Source of the DNA: Pseudobutyrivibrio sp. YE44
GTDB taxonomy: Bacteria > Bacillota > Clostridia > Lachnospirales > Lachnospiraceae
Assembly: GCF_900104335.1 (NCBI RefSeq)
Contig: NZ_FMXT01000001.1
Span: 310,001-374,000, forward strand
DNA length: 64,000 nt
Direction: 5' to 3'
In this document: in pieces, positions 44,390 through 53,827 of the stretch
Position numbering within the stretch: position 1 is the first letter of the stretch
Layout of the letters: the number at the start of each line of letters is the position of its first letter
Notes under the pieces: model-generated
Told to the model about the DNA's origin: nothing
The model's database searches: none
Seen by the model: the letters and a program-made list of their open reading frames with translations, nothing else
Made by a program: the position numbers and the translations under genes

Positions 44390-45478
44390 TTATTGGAGTA
44401 AGAGGTCCGCGAGGCGTGTGTTGTCTTCGGGATTCATGAAGCAGAAACGGATGTAGTTTTCACCAAGGTATGGGAATGTGGAACAGTCGCGAATCATAAG
44501 GCCTTGCTTGATGCATCTGTCGAAGAGCATTTGACTGGTGAGGCCTTCCTCGAGGATCTTCAGTAGCATGAAGTTGCCTTGAGGTTTATATGGCTTGTAG
44601 CGGTCTGATTTGCTGAAAAGTTCATACATTCTGTCACGCTCGGTTTTTATAAGTTCTTTAGTTTGACGAATGTAGGCGTCGTCTTTGAACATAAGGTTTC
44701 CGGCTACAACGGCAATGGAGTTGATGGTCCATGGGTCTTTGCGCTGGTTAACCTGCTGCATAAGGTCTGTGTTTGAACAGATAGCATAGCCTAGACGAAG
44801 GCCTGGAGCTGCAAAAAACTTTGAAGTGCCTCGCAAGATTGCAATGTTGCCATAGGTTCTTGTGAGAGGAACAGATGATATTTCATCAATGTTTTCTGCG
44901 AATTCCACGTAGGTTTCGTCAACCATTACGAAGATACTGCATTCTTTGCAGGCATCAAGGATAAGACGCATGTCGTGGTTGTTTATAGCTGTGCCTGTAG
45001 GATTGTTTGGATTGCAGATTACAAGCATATCAATGTCTTCTGTGAGTTTGCTTATAAAGTGTGCGGGATCCAAGATGAATTCGTTGTCTTCACGGAGAGG
45101 ATAGTAGATGGTTTTACCACCCTCAAGGGAAATTTCGCGCTCATATTCAGAGTAGGTTGGCCCTAAAATCATAGCTTTTTTAGGCTTAATCATCTGGATG
45201 AAAAGTGAGATGAGCTCTGTGGAGCCGTTGCCTACAACTATATTTTCAAGCTCAGTTTTGCAATATGTTGCAATGCTGTTTCTGAGCTCTACATAATCAC
45301 GATCTGGATAGGTGGTTATGCAATCGATGTGTTTTGCGATTCCTTCTCTTAGAAGAGGAGAAATACCAAGTGGATTTACATTTGCAGAAAAGCTAATGAT
45401 GTTTTCCTTTTTTATTCCATAAATTTTCTCTATTTTTTCTAAATCACTACCGTGGAAATGATCCTTGTGTTTTATCAT
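44390..45478 (-). CDS. Class I/II aminotransferase, HisC/CobD type
   Basis: A 362-residue PLP enzyme. The start FSANVNPLGISPLLREGI, then NGSTELISLF, ICNPNNPTGT, VDETYVEF and the PLP Lys in LRGTSKFFAAPGLRLGYAI match the histidinol-phosphate aminotransferase / threonine-phosphate decarboxylase group. The opening SANVNPLG is typical of CobD-like decarboxylases, so a HisC assignment is not secure; hisH and hisF lie 17 kb away, and no cobalamin genes are near. The frame is open upstream, but ATG 45478 follows AAGGAGG at the right distance. Confidence 0.82.
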   Translation of the reverse strand: MIKHKDHFHGSDLEKIEKIYGIKKENIISFSANVNPLGISPLLREGIAKHIDCITTYPDRDYVELRNSIATYCKTELENIVVGNGSTELISLFIQMIKPKKAMILGPTYSEYEREISLEGGKTIYYPLREDNEFILDPAHFISKLTEDIDMLVICNPNNPTGTAINNHDMRLILDACKECSIFVMVDETYVEFAENIDEISSVPLTRTYGNIAILRGTSKFFAAPGLRLGYAICSNTDLMQQVNQRKDPWTINSIAVVAGNLMFKDDAYIRQTKELIKTERDRMYELFSKSDRYKPYKPQGNFMLLKILEEGLTSQMLFDRCIKQGLMIRDCSTFPYLGENYIRFCFMNPEDNTRLADLLLQ

Positions 45479-45679
45479 GATTTTCCTCCTTAAAGGATGT
45501 TTATTCTGTTGCAAAATATCATAACACTGATGTTCTAAATTTTCCATATTTTCGTCGCTTAATTCGTTTGAAAACACTATATGTTGTGCTATACTTATAA
45601 ATAATATGCTAACTATGCTGAGCTAATTGTTGCCTTCTTTAGGTTTTAAGTAGTTCAGGAGCTTTTGAGGAGAATTGTT

Positions 45680-48600
45680 TTGAGAAAAAGAATCTATCGT
45701 ATTTCCGAAGATAAATTCGATGACTTAAAACCTAATATAGAGTTTGAAAGACAGCAGATTGAAGAGACCTGCTTCGTTAATGAGCCTTTTTCTGGAAGTA
45801 TATATTTTAAGAGTCTCAACGATGTTCGAATTCGTGGTGTCATTTATTGTGATAATGCTTATGTAAAGATTAATGATCCATGGTTTGATGGTGTTAGTGT
45901 TCGCATTGATTATTCCATTGAGGATTGCAATTTTAAGTTTGGTGAATCAATAGAGGGTAATTTTATAGTTGTTGCCGTTGGTATTGAAAAAACTATTCCT
46001 TTTAAAATCTCTTATGTACATCCACCGCTTATTGCTTCAGTGGGAGAGATTCATTCCCTTGAGGAATACGCAGAGTTTGCACAAAATCGTTTTCCAGAGG
46101 CAGTTACACTGTTTTATTCTGACCGCTTTTCAGATTTTATAGCAGGCTTAGATAAGCGAACCAGACTTATGTATCGAGGCTTTAAGGCTGCACCTATTGC
46201 GCCTGTTAATGTGGATGAGTTTTTGGTTTCCTGTGGTCTTAAGGCAAAGATGACCTTCTCTGTTGATGAGCGTCAGGATAGATATTTTGAAGTTACAGAA
46301 AATGTCAAAGGTGAGATTGAAATCACTCGTTCAACTTGGGGCTTCATAGACATTACAGTTTCATCTGATGCTGATTTTGTTTCTGTAGAAAAGGAACATA
46401 TTACAGGGGATTTCTTCCTTGGCTCAATATTTAACATGAGTTATTACATCCATAGGGATAAGATGCATGCTGGTCTTAACTATGCAAAGATTTCCTTCGA
46501 CTATAGGGGAATCCACAAGGAGATTTCTATCCTTGCCACTGCAGATAAAGAGGGTGTTACTCTTGAATCAGAGGAACATATTCAGAATAAAAGGGTGCTT
46601 AAGGCATTTCGTTTATACGAAGATTTCCGTCTTAGAAGAGTTTCCACTGGTCAGTGGTGTGCTTCTTCTTTAGAGATTGTAGAGTCTTTTGAAACCGAGG
46701 GAGAGCCTGATAATTTCTTGCTTCTTCTAAAGGCATTTTTGTATGTTACAAACAATCAAAAGCAGGAAGCTCTTTGGATTATTCAAGATCTAAAGCGCAC
46801 AATCGAAGACAAGCGCAGTCGTGATTGGGCATTTTTACTTTATATTTGTACTCTTATTGATCGAGAAGAGGAATATGTGGATCGACTTACTGAAAATATC
46901 GAGCTTATTTTCAGAGAGCACAGTGACGACCCTCATATTTTCTGGTTCCTTTTATTCCTTCGTAAGGAATATATTAAGAATCCTACAGCAAAGCTTAGGG
47001 ATATCTCAAAATGGGTTGAAGAAGGTTGGGATTCTCCACTTCTTTACATAGAGGCCTACTATATCTTTGTACAAGATCCATACCTTATTACCACCTTTAA
47101 TGAGCTTACAATAAAGGTACTTAATTGGGCGAAAAAGAAGGATGCTATCACTAAGGAATTTGCTATTCAGATGATGCATGTTCTTGAAACAGAGCGTACC
47201 TTCAATGCAAAGGCGTTGCCTATTTTGGATGCTTGCTATCAGGTTTATCCAAATGAGCAGCTTTTGCTTGGAATTGTTACCTATCTTTTGAAGGCTCCTT
47301 ATGTGGATGAAAGCTTCCTGAAGTGGTACCAAATGGCGATAGAGTCTAATCTTCATGTGTCAGGTATTTTTGAGGCCTACATGGATGCGCTGCCTTCATA
47401 TTCAGTAGAAAAGCTTCCGCAGCTGGTTACTATGTTCTTTAAATACAATAGTAATTTACCATACGATAAAAAGGCTCTTTTATATGCAAACATTATTCTT
47501 CATAAGGATGAGGATTACGAGACCTATGAGAAGTATGAGAGCATTATCGAGGCCTTCTCTATAGAGCAGCTTAGACTTGGTAGACTTGATGATAACTTGG
47601 CGGTTTGCTACCAGCGACTTATGGAGCTTGGTATCTTTGATAACGAGGTTGCCAGAATGATTTCCGAGCTTTCCTTTAAGAGAAAGCTTGCAGTTATCAA
47701 TCCTGAAATCAGAAGAGTGTTCTTATATCAGGAGGAATTCAAGGCGCCTACTATAGCAAATATTTCTGACCATAAGGCATATATTAATTATATTGGCAGC
47801 GAAGGTGTTATCTTCCTTGAGGATAATAATGGCTTCCTTTTCGTGGATGACCAGGCATACTTCACAGAAGAAATCCTTAGCACAGAAGGATATACAGAAA
47901 AGCTTAAAGAGCTTACACCTTTAAACTTAACCTATGCTATGGAGCGTATTTCTTCGAGCAAGGCATCTTCAGAGTATGACGAGGAAGATGTTAAGGCGGC
48001 GGAGCTTATCCTTGATTCCAAGGTTATTTCACTAGACTATTTACATAGGCTATATCCAAAACTTATAGAGGTTTTGCGCTTTAAGGATAGAGAGGCTTTG
48101 CTTGAGCAGCACTTCATGAACAAGGCAGACCTAAAGGCTCTCAGTGCGGGGGTTATTGCTGCAGTGCTTGAGGTGTTTATTTCTAGAAGCAAATATGATG
48201 AAGCATACTACATGATGCAGCATACAAATGGGTCAATGCTAAAGCCTGCAGTTGCTACAAAGCTTTGTCAGTATTTGATTGATGAAAAGCCTGACACACC
48301 TGATGATTTCTTGATTATACTTACAGCTAGCCTTATTGAAAAAGGCTTCGTACATACGAATATGGTCCGCTATCTTATCAAGTTTTTTGTGGGCCCTACA
48401 GATACTATGCTTCGTATTTACGATAATGCCTTTGAAAAGGGAGAGGATGTAGTTGAGTTTGGTGAGAGAATTCTTACACAATCACTGTATAGAGATTTCC
48501 TTACACCAGATATCCTTAAGGTGTTCGACACCTATGTGTCACGCAAAAATAATAAGATGATTGTGGAAGCTTTCCTAACCTATGAAGCTCACGATTATCT

Positions 48601-49213
48601 TGCAAATGGAGCGGATATTCCAGAAACCATTTTTGCATATATTTACAATCGATTTAAGAGAGGTCAAAGCTTTAACGAAAGTATGAGAATAGCTCTGCTT
48701 AAATACTTATGTTGCTTGGATAAGCTTCAGGAGGATGATTACGACATGTTGGATATTCTTCTTGCAGATGCTATCCTTCGTAATCAATACTTTGGCTTCT
48801 TTGCAAAGTGTGATCGTCGACTAAAGGTTAAATATCATCTTTACGACAAGCATTTTGTGGAGTTTAACGCTGAAAAACGTAAGAATTTATCAATCACATA
48901 CTCAGTTAATGGTGCAGCTTTTAAGACTGAAGATATGATAGAGATGTATGATGGTTTATACGTTAAGCAGTTTATTCTTTTCTATGGAGACGAGCTCAGA
49001 TACCAGATTTCTTGCGAGGAGCTTTCAGAAGAGCCTCTTCAGTCAAAGACCTTTGTCTTAAGTGATGAGCTTGATGAAAAGAAGGGAAGATATGCTTTGA
49101 TGAACAGCATTTCACGTCATAGCCTTTATGGAGAGGTGTTTGAGTTGGCAGAGGATGTAAAGTCTTATCAGGGCTTAGATGCAGTTACCAGAGAGTTGTT
49201 TACAACCCTTTAA
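45680..49213 (+). CDS. DUF5717 family large repeat protein
   Basis: A 1177-residue soluble protein with no signal peptide. Residues about 1-310 are beta-rich with two similar halves (FSGSIYFKSLNDVRIRGVIY; MTFSVDERQDRYFEVTENVKG), like tandem Ig/Bacteroides-type domains. From about 310 to 1050 it is all-helical and TPR-like (FLLLLKAFLYVTNNQKQEAL). The end is again beta-rich (LSITYSVNGAAFKTEDMIEM). It matches the uncharacterised DUF5717 family of Lachnospiraceae. TTG 45680 has GAGGAG seven bases upstream. It is first in a four-gene operon with an Hsp70/actin-like protein; a large scaffold or client-binding role is inference. Confidence 0.8.
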   Translation: MRKRIYRISEDKFDDLKPNIEFERQQIEETCFVNEPFSGSIYFKSLNDVRIRGVIYCDNAYVKINDPWFDGVSVRIDYSIEDCNFKFGESIEGNFIVVAVGIEKTIPFKISYVHPPLIASVGEIHSLEEYAEFAQNRFPEAVTLFYSDRFSDFIAGLDKRTRLMYRGFKAAPIAPVNVDEFLVSCGLKAKMTFSVDERQDRYFEVTENVKGEIEITRSTWGFIDITVSSDADFVSVEKEHITGDFFLGSIFNMSYYIHRDKMHAGLNYAKISFDYRGIHKEISILATADKEGVTLESEEHIQNKRVLKAFRLYEDFRLRRVSTGQWCASSLEIVESFETEGEPDNFLLLLKAFLYVTNNQKQEALWIIQDLKRTIEDKRSRDWAFLLYICTLIDREEEYVDRLTENIELIFREHSDDPHIFWFLLFLRKEYIKNPTAKLRDISKWVEEGWDSPLLYIEAYYIFVQDPYLITTFNELTIKVLNWAKKKDAITKEFAIQMMHVLETERTFNAKALPILDACYQVYPNEQLLLGIVTYLLKAPYVDESFLKWYQMAIESNLHVSGIFEAYMDALPSYSVEKLPQLVTMFFKYNSNLPYDKKALLYANIILHKDEDYETYEKYESIIEAFSIEQLRLGRLDDNLAVCYQRLMELGIFDNEVARMISELSFKRKLAVINPEIRRVFLYQEEFKAPTIANISDHKAYINYIGSEGVIFLEDNNGFLFVDDQAYFTEEILSTEGYTEKLKELTPLNLTYAMERISSSKASSEYDEEDVKAAELILDSKVISLDYLHRLYPKLIEVLRFKDREALLEQHFMNKADLKALSAGVIAAVLEVFISRSKYDEAYYMMQHTNGSMLKPAVATKLCQYLIDEKPDTPDDFLIILTASLIEKGFVHTNMVRYLIKFFVGPTDTMLRIYDNAFEKGEDVVEFGERILTQSLYRDFLTPDILKVFDTYVSRKNNKMIVEAFLTYEAHDYLANGADIPETIFAYIYNRFKRGQSFNESMRIALLKYLCCLDKLQEDDYDMLDILLADAILRNQYFGFFAKCDRRLKVKYHLYDKHFVEFNAEKRKNLSITYSVNGAAFKTEDMIEMYDGLYVKQFILFYGDELRYQISCEELSEEPLQSKTFVLSDELDEKKGRYALMNSISRHSLYGEVFELAEDVKSYQGLDAVTRELFTTL

Positions 49214-49244
49214 ATCATATAAAAGTTTTTAATTTAGGAGTTTT

Positions 49245-50477
49245 ATGAACACAGAAGGTGCTTACGTAGGTATTGATATTAGCTCAAAGAGCACAGTACT
49301 TAGTATTTACAAATCGAATATGGACGAACCTGCTACAATAAGCACTATTGTGGGAGAAGAAAACTATTCCATTCCTACTGTGCTTGCCAAGAGAATGGGC
49401 ATGGGACAGTGGTTTTTTGGAGAGGATGCTTTGAAGATGAGTCGCCTAAAGGAGGCAGTGCTTGTGGAAGAGCTATACAATCTTGCCCTTAGAGATGGAC
49501 AGGTTGTAATCGAAGCAGAAAACTATAGTGCTAGAGATTTACTTGTGATTTTCTTTAAAAAGCTGTTTTCCATTCCTGGTCCCATGGCGGCCTTAGGTGA
49601 GATTGAAAAGCTAGTTATTTGTGTTACACAGGTGAATCTTGAGGTTATGGAGCTTATGAACTATGTTGCTTCTAAGCTTTCAATAGATTTAAGTCGTGTG
49701 ATGCTTATAGACAGAAATGAATGCTTTTATTATTACGCTTTATCACAAAAGCCAGAGCTTTTTATTTATAATGTGGCCCTGTTTGATTACAGTGGTTCTA
49801 ATATGATTTCCTGTACCTTAAACCGTAATCAAAATACCAGACCACAGCTGGTTACCTTAAACGTTGTTAGTCATGGTACGGTTATTGAAAATAAGGATGA
49901 GACGTTTGATGAAATTATCAGTGATACTTTTGGAAGCGCGTTATTTTCAGCAGTATACCTGGTCGGAGATGGCTTTGATGGCGAGTGGATGAAAACAAGT
50001 CTTTCTCATCTTTGTCGAGGCCGAAAGGTTTTCCTTGGAAAGAATCTTTATTCAAAAGGTGCTTGCTATGCAGGCTATACAAAAGATGGAAAAAGAGATT
50101 GGCCATTTATTTATATAGGTGATAACGATTTAAAGCTTAACCTTTCTATTAAGATATTAGAAAACAATGTAATGAAATTTTTTACCCTTATTGATGCAGG
50201 CCAGAGTTGGTATGACGTTAATGGGGAATGCGAGGTTATCTTGGATGGGGAACCGGAGATAGAGTTTTATATCCAACGACCAGAATCCAGAGAGGTTCAA
50301 ACAGAGGTTTTAGAGCTTACCGATTTGCCAAAACGTGAAAATCGAACCACAAGACTTCGCATCGAAGCCAGACCGGTCTCAGATGTGGCAGTGGCTATCG
50401 TAATTACGGATTTAGGTTTTGGTGAAATATCTCCAGCTTCAGGAAAAAGCTGGGAGCATACAATTACTATTAAATAG
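49245..50477 (+). CDS. DUF5716 family Hsp70/actin-like protein
   Basis: A 410-residue protein opening with AYVGIDISSKSTVLSIYKS, the phosphate-1 loop of the actin/Hsp70 ATPase fold. It continues with SIPTVLAKRMGMGQWFFGEDA, LVICVTQVNLEVMELM, and VYLVGDGFDGEWMKTSL (adenosine-like motif). A beta-rich tail resembling a substrate-binding domain follows (CEVILDGEPEIEFYIQ). Nucleotide binding looks likely but is unproven. GGAG precedes the ATG, 31 bases after the DUF5717 gene. Confidence 0.75.
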   Translation: MNTEGAYVGIDISSKSTVLSIYKSNMDEPATISTIVGEENYSIPTVLAKRMGMGQWFFGEDALKMSRLKEAVLVEELYNLALRDGQVVIEAENYSARDLLVIFFKKLFSIPGPMAALGEIEKLVICVTQVNLEVMELMNYVASKLSIDLSRVMLIDRNECFYYYALSQKPELFIYNVALFDYSGSNMISCTLNRNQNTRPQLVTLNVVSHGTVIENKDETFDEIISDTFGSALFSAVYLVGDGFDGEWMKTSLSHLCRGRKVFLGKNLYSKGACYAGYTKDGKRDWPFIYIGDNDLKLNLSIKILENNVMKFFTLIDAGQSWYDVNGECEVILDGEPEIEFYIQRPESREVQTEVLELTDLPKRENRTTRLRIEARPVSDVAVAIVITDLGFGEISPASGKSWEHTITIK

Positions 50478-50490
50478 TTAAAAGGACATT

Positions 50491-51324
50491 ATGAGTACAT
50501 TAATTTATTGTCAAAATTCATTATCAGCAACTCCATATTATCTTGAAGAGGCTTCTTTGAATGTATATTCTTTGGAGGAGCTTAGCTATTTTATGCTTAA
50601 TAATGTCTATCTTTTATCTACAAAGCTTATGAATTCTGAGCTTTGTAATTGGATTGGAAGAGAACTAAAGCGACCAAAGCTTGCACAGGAATTGTTGGGC
50701 CTTGTACAGAACAATGCGCCTTTACATATTTTCGTTGGACATATTCTTAGTGCCAATGGATATGCATCGGCAAAAGAGATTAAAGATACTCTTGCTGTTA
50801 TCGCTACCTTTGAAAACAAAACAGAGGCTGAACGAAAGAAGATGCGAGCTGACCGTCTAATGAATAAAGACAAGCTTGTAGACGCTATTTATGAATATGA
50901 AACCTTACTTGCCGATGAAGTTGCAAAGACTATGCCAAAGGTTACAGAGGGTGATGTTTATCACAATCTTGGTTGTGCGTTTTCAAGATTGTTCCTTTTT
51001 GACGAAGCTATGAAATGTTTCGATGAAGCTTATAAAAGAAATCAAAAGAAACAGAGTCTTCACTGTCTTTTATATGCTGCCAGATGCGCTAAAGATAAAG
51101 GGGCCTTTGACGAGTATGTAGCTAAATACTTAGTATCAAAGGATGAGATTGATGAGGTTTTAAAGGTGGTATCTTTAGTTACCGCCAGAGAAAATATAAT
51201 AGAATTTGACACAGCTATTAATGAGCTTGTTAATGATGAAGGTAAGAGAGAAAATGCTATTTCCTCTTTATCAGGGGTAATAAGAGATTGGAAAGAGGAA
51301 TACATTAATCTTTGTAAAATCTAA
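50491..51324 (+). CDS. TPR-like protein of the DUF5717 operon
   Basis: A 277-residue soluble, helical protein. A clear TPR-like pair runs from about residue 125 to 190 (KDKLVDAIYEYETLLADEVAK, then GDVYHNLGCAFSRLFLFDEAMKCFDEAYKRN). It starts 13 bases after the DUF5716 gene, with AAAAGGAC upstream. No family name was recognised. Its association with an Hsp70-like protein and a large TPR-like protein suggests a protein complex. Confidence 0.7.
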   Translation: MSTLIYCQNSLSATPYYLEEASLNVYSLEELSYFMLNNVYLLSTKLMNSELCNWIGRELKRPKLAQELLGLVQNNAPLHIFVGHILSANGYASAKEIKDTLAVIATFENKTEAERKKMRADRLMNKDKLVDAIYEYETLLADEVAKTMPKVTEGDVYHNLGCAFSRLFLFDEAMKCFDEAYKRNQKKQSLHCLLYAARCAKDKGAFDEYVAKYLVSKDEIDEVLKVVSLVTARENIIEFDTAINELVNDEGKRENAISSLSGVIRDWKEEYINLCKI

Positions 51325-51347
51325 AAAATGGTTGGGGAGAGTTTGCT

Positions 51348-52559
51348 ATGGGTATTTTTTCTAGTAGAAAAAAGAAAAGAGAACTTAAAGCCGCTAAGAT
51401 TGATGATGCCTTTAATAGGGTTTATTCCCAAATTGAAGGTATTGGCAGCATGGAAGATCCTAAGAAATTAGAGCACTATATTCTTGATTCCTGTGAACAA
51501 ATCATTGCTTCCACAAAGGCTATGGAACGCCAGAAGATGGAATATAGAATAGTCACCAGATATCTTAACGACATTAAGACTATTGAAAATCTTCCAAAGG
51601 AAACTGCTAAGGATCTTAAGAATACCGCTTCCAATATTTGTGAATTGGAAAAGAATATTCTTGAGGCTAGAGCTATTGAACGAAACATTACTGATGAACA
51701 GTTTCAGGTTATATCTGGGGATGAAAATGATATGCCTGAGATTATTAATCGATTTGCGGCAGATGAGATTTATCAGGGAAAGCTCAAACGCAATCTTTCC
51801 ACTTTGGAAGGTGATAAAAGTCGCTGGGAAATCGAACGAGAAGATTTGAAAAGCCAGGGAAAGCTTTTTAGACATATGGCAATTGCGGTTATGACATCTT
51901 TCTTGACACTAATTATTTTGCTTTATGTTATGTATACCGCTTCAAAGGTTGATATTTCTATATGGATTTTTGCAGTTTTATTCATTTGCGCTGTTTGTGG
52001 TTTTATAATTTTCTTGAGACAGAATAAGCTAGCTAGAGAAAGTAGAATTGCTTTGGTGCATTTGAACCAGGCTATTAGTATGCTAAATGTTGAGCGAATG
52101 AAATATGTTAATGTTACCAATAGTATTGAATATTCAAAGGATAAGTACAAGGTTAAGACCGCCGCTGAGCTTCAATATGTTTGGGAACAGTATCAGGACA
52201 AGGTTCGAGATCAACAAAGATTTCTGCAGAACAATGATGATTTGGAATTCTACAACGAAAAGCTAGGCAAGATACTTGGAAGTATAGGTTTGGCTGACGA
52301 CAAAATCTGGCTTAATCAGGTTAATGCTTTAATTAACAAGCAGGACATGATGGACTGTCGTCACAGACTGGTTCAGAGAAGAAAGAAGATACGTGATAGG
52401 TTAGAAGACCATAGAAAAATTGTTCAAGAGGAACGTGATGAGATAGATAGACTTATGACTAGACACGAGCACTATCTACCTGAAATCCAGGAAATCATCA
52501 AGTCTGTTGATAAACTATGTGGCACTAGTGCCAGCAACACCGTGAAAATAAAAGCATAG
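51348..52559 (+). CDS. Coiled-coil membrane protein of the DUF5717 operon
   Basis: A 403-residue protein: a Lys-rich N terminus (SSRKKKRELKAAKID), a long coiled coil to about residue 180, two hydrophobic segments at about 184-204 (MAIAVMTSFLTLIILLYVMYT) and 210-227 (ISIWIFAVLFICAVCGFIIF), then a second coiled coil to the end. It would place two helical arms on the same side of the membrane as a hairpin. GGGGAGAG precedes the ATG. Last gene of the operon. Function unknown; likely the membrane anchor of the complex. Confidence 0.72.
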   Translation: MGIFSSRKKKRELKAAKIDDAFNRVYSQIEGIGSMEDPKKLEHYILDSCEQIIASTKAMERQKMEYRIVTRYLNDIKTIENLPKETAKDLKNTASNICELEKNILEARAIERNITDEQFQVISGDENDMPEIINRFAADEIYQGKLKRNLSTLEGDKSRWEIEREDLKSQGKLFRHMAIAVMTSFLTLIILLYVMYTASKVDISIWIFAVLFICAVCGFIIFLRQNKLARESRIALVHLNQAISMLNVERMKYVNVTNSIEYSKDKYKVKTAAELQYVWEQYQDKVRDQQRFLQNNDDLEFYNEKLGKILGSIGLADDKIWLNQVNALINKQDMMDCRHRLVQRRKKIRDRLEDHRKIVQEERDEIDRLMTRHEHYLPEIQEIIKSVDKLCGTSASNTVKIKA

Positions 52560-52563
52560 AAAT

Positions 52564-52603
52564 AAAAAGGTCCTTGAAATGGTGTTAACCAAATCAAGAA
52601 CCT
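52564..52603 (-). terminator. Intrinsic terminator of the EEP-family gene
   Basis: Minus strand: AGGTTCTTGA...TCAAGGACCT with inner TGG-TTAACA-CCA, followed by five T. It may also slow transcripts arriving from the plus-strand operon. Confidence 0.85.
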
Positions 52604-52608
52604 ATGAA

Positions 52609-53697
52609 TTATTCTTTTAGCATAAAATCCATATAAATTGGATTGTGATCGGAATATTTAAATTCTGTATTTAAAACGTTTGAATATTCCACCTTCACGT
52701 TAGATGAAACGATAAATCCATCTACAGTTAAAACAAAGGTTGTAGCTTCATTGTAGGGTTCATTAGCATTTCTACAGCTTGGAACTGGGTTATCTTCATC
52801 TAAAGGTTGAATTAGCTGAAAACCTTCAGGTATGTATTCTGTTGGGAAAGCGGCCGCCCAGTTTTCATCGCTGGTTTTGTGGAAATATTTTGAGGAGTCA
52901 AGAAGTATATCTTTGTTTAAATCTCCACCAGCAATTACATAATTGCCTTTTTGTAATTCTTCATTCATATCGTCAAAGAGCATTATAAGCTGATTTGTCG
53001 CTGTGCTTGGGTCTGTGGTGTAAGCAGAAAGATGAGTGTTATACAGCACTAAATTATTTCCGTCAGATACAGATATTACATTTTTGACGTAGCATCTGTC
53101 TAAATCAATCAGCTTTGAAAATCCTTCTTCAATAGGAAGAGAGCGTCGTGTGGCTGATTTGATATTTACGGGAGAAACAGTAAGCAATCCAGCTTTTGAT
53201 TTGCCGTGTGGTTGGTAGATAGGTGCCATTAAAAATGGACTATCATAATTAACAGCAAAATTATAAGAAATGTTATCATTTCCCTTATCCTGTATATCCT
53301 TTATGATTAAATCCTTTTGATTTACATGATAGCTTCGAGTAGAGTCTAAATCTACTTCCTGGAAAAGCATTATATCAGGATTAAGGCTGTTAATACCTTC
53401 TATAGAGCCATTGATGTTTGTATAGACTGCATCTTTGGAGCGAGCCCAAGACTCTTTGCCACCATCCATAAAGAAGGAATAATCGTCGGAATAAGCACCG
53501 AAACCAAGATTAGCTGAAGTGATTCGATATTTTTGATTGGTTTTTAGAGTAAAATCTTTCGAAGTTCCTTCAATTATAAGGTCAAGGTTATCATCAATTC
53601 GGTGGTATGCAATTAACACATATGAAAAGTAGGCTATTGTAATAACAACTAAAGCTATTATTACATATAATATAGCCTTCAAGAATTTTTTAGTCAT
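52609..53697 (-). CDS. Membrane-anchored endonuclease/exonuclease/phosphatase family protein
   Basis: A 362-residue protein with one N-terminal helix (AILYVIIALVVITIAYFSYVL) and an extracytoplasmic EEP fold: RITSANLGFGAY, PDIMLFQEVDLD (catalytic Glu), LVLYNTHLSAYTTD, VIAGGDLNKDI and KYSDHNPIYMDF (catalytic Asp-His). Members cleave phosphodiesters in DNA, sphingomyelin or phosphoinositides. The substrate is not evident, and its location outside the membrane argues against DNA repair. Confidence 0.87.
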   Translation of the reverse strand: MTKKFLKAILYVIIALVVITIAYFSYVLIAYHRIDDNLDLIIEGTSKDFTLKTNQKYRITSANLGFGAYSDDYSFFMDGGKESWARSKDAVYTNINGSIEGINSLNPDIMLFQEVDLDSTRSYHVNQKDLIIKDIQDKGNDNISYNFAVNYDSPFLMAPIYQPHGKSKAGLLTVSPVNIKSATRRSLPIEEGFSKLIDLDRCYVKNVISVSDGNNLVLYNTHLSAYTTDPSTATNQLIMLFDDMNEELQKGNYVIAGGDLNKDILLDSSKYFHKTSDENWAAAFPTEYIPEGFQLIQPLDEDNPVPSCRNANEPYNEATTFVLTVDGFIVSSNVKVEYSNVLNTEFKYSDHNPIYMDFMLKE

Positions 53698-53827
53698 AAA
53701 TTATCCTTCCTAAAACAAGTAATACCTTTTATTATTCGGCAAAAAAATAATACCATATAATCAAATATATTACTAAGGATAACACAATAAAATACTATCA
53801 ACAGCAACTAGTAAAGGAGATTTATTT

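Noticed and set aside
44390-45478. Naming the aminotransferase hisC because hisH-hisF occur in the window
   Set aside because: The his genes are 17 kb away and the N-terminal SANVNPLG motif fits CobD-like enzymes equally well, so only the broader family is given.
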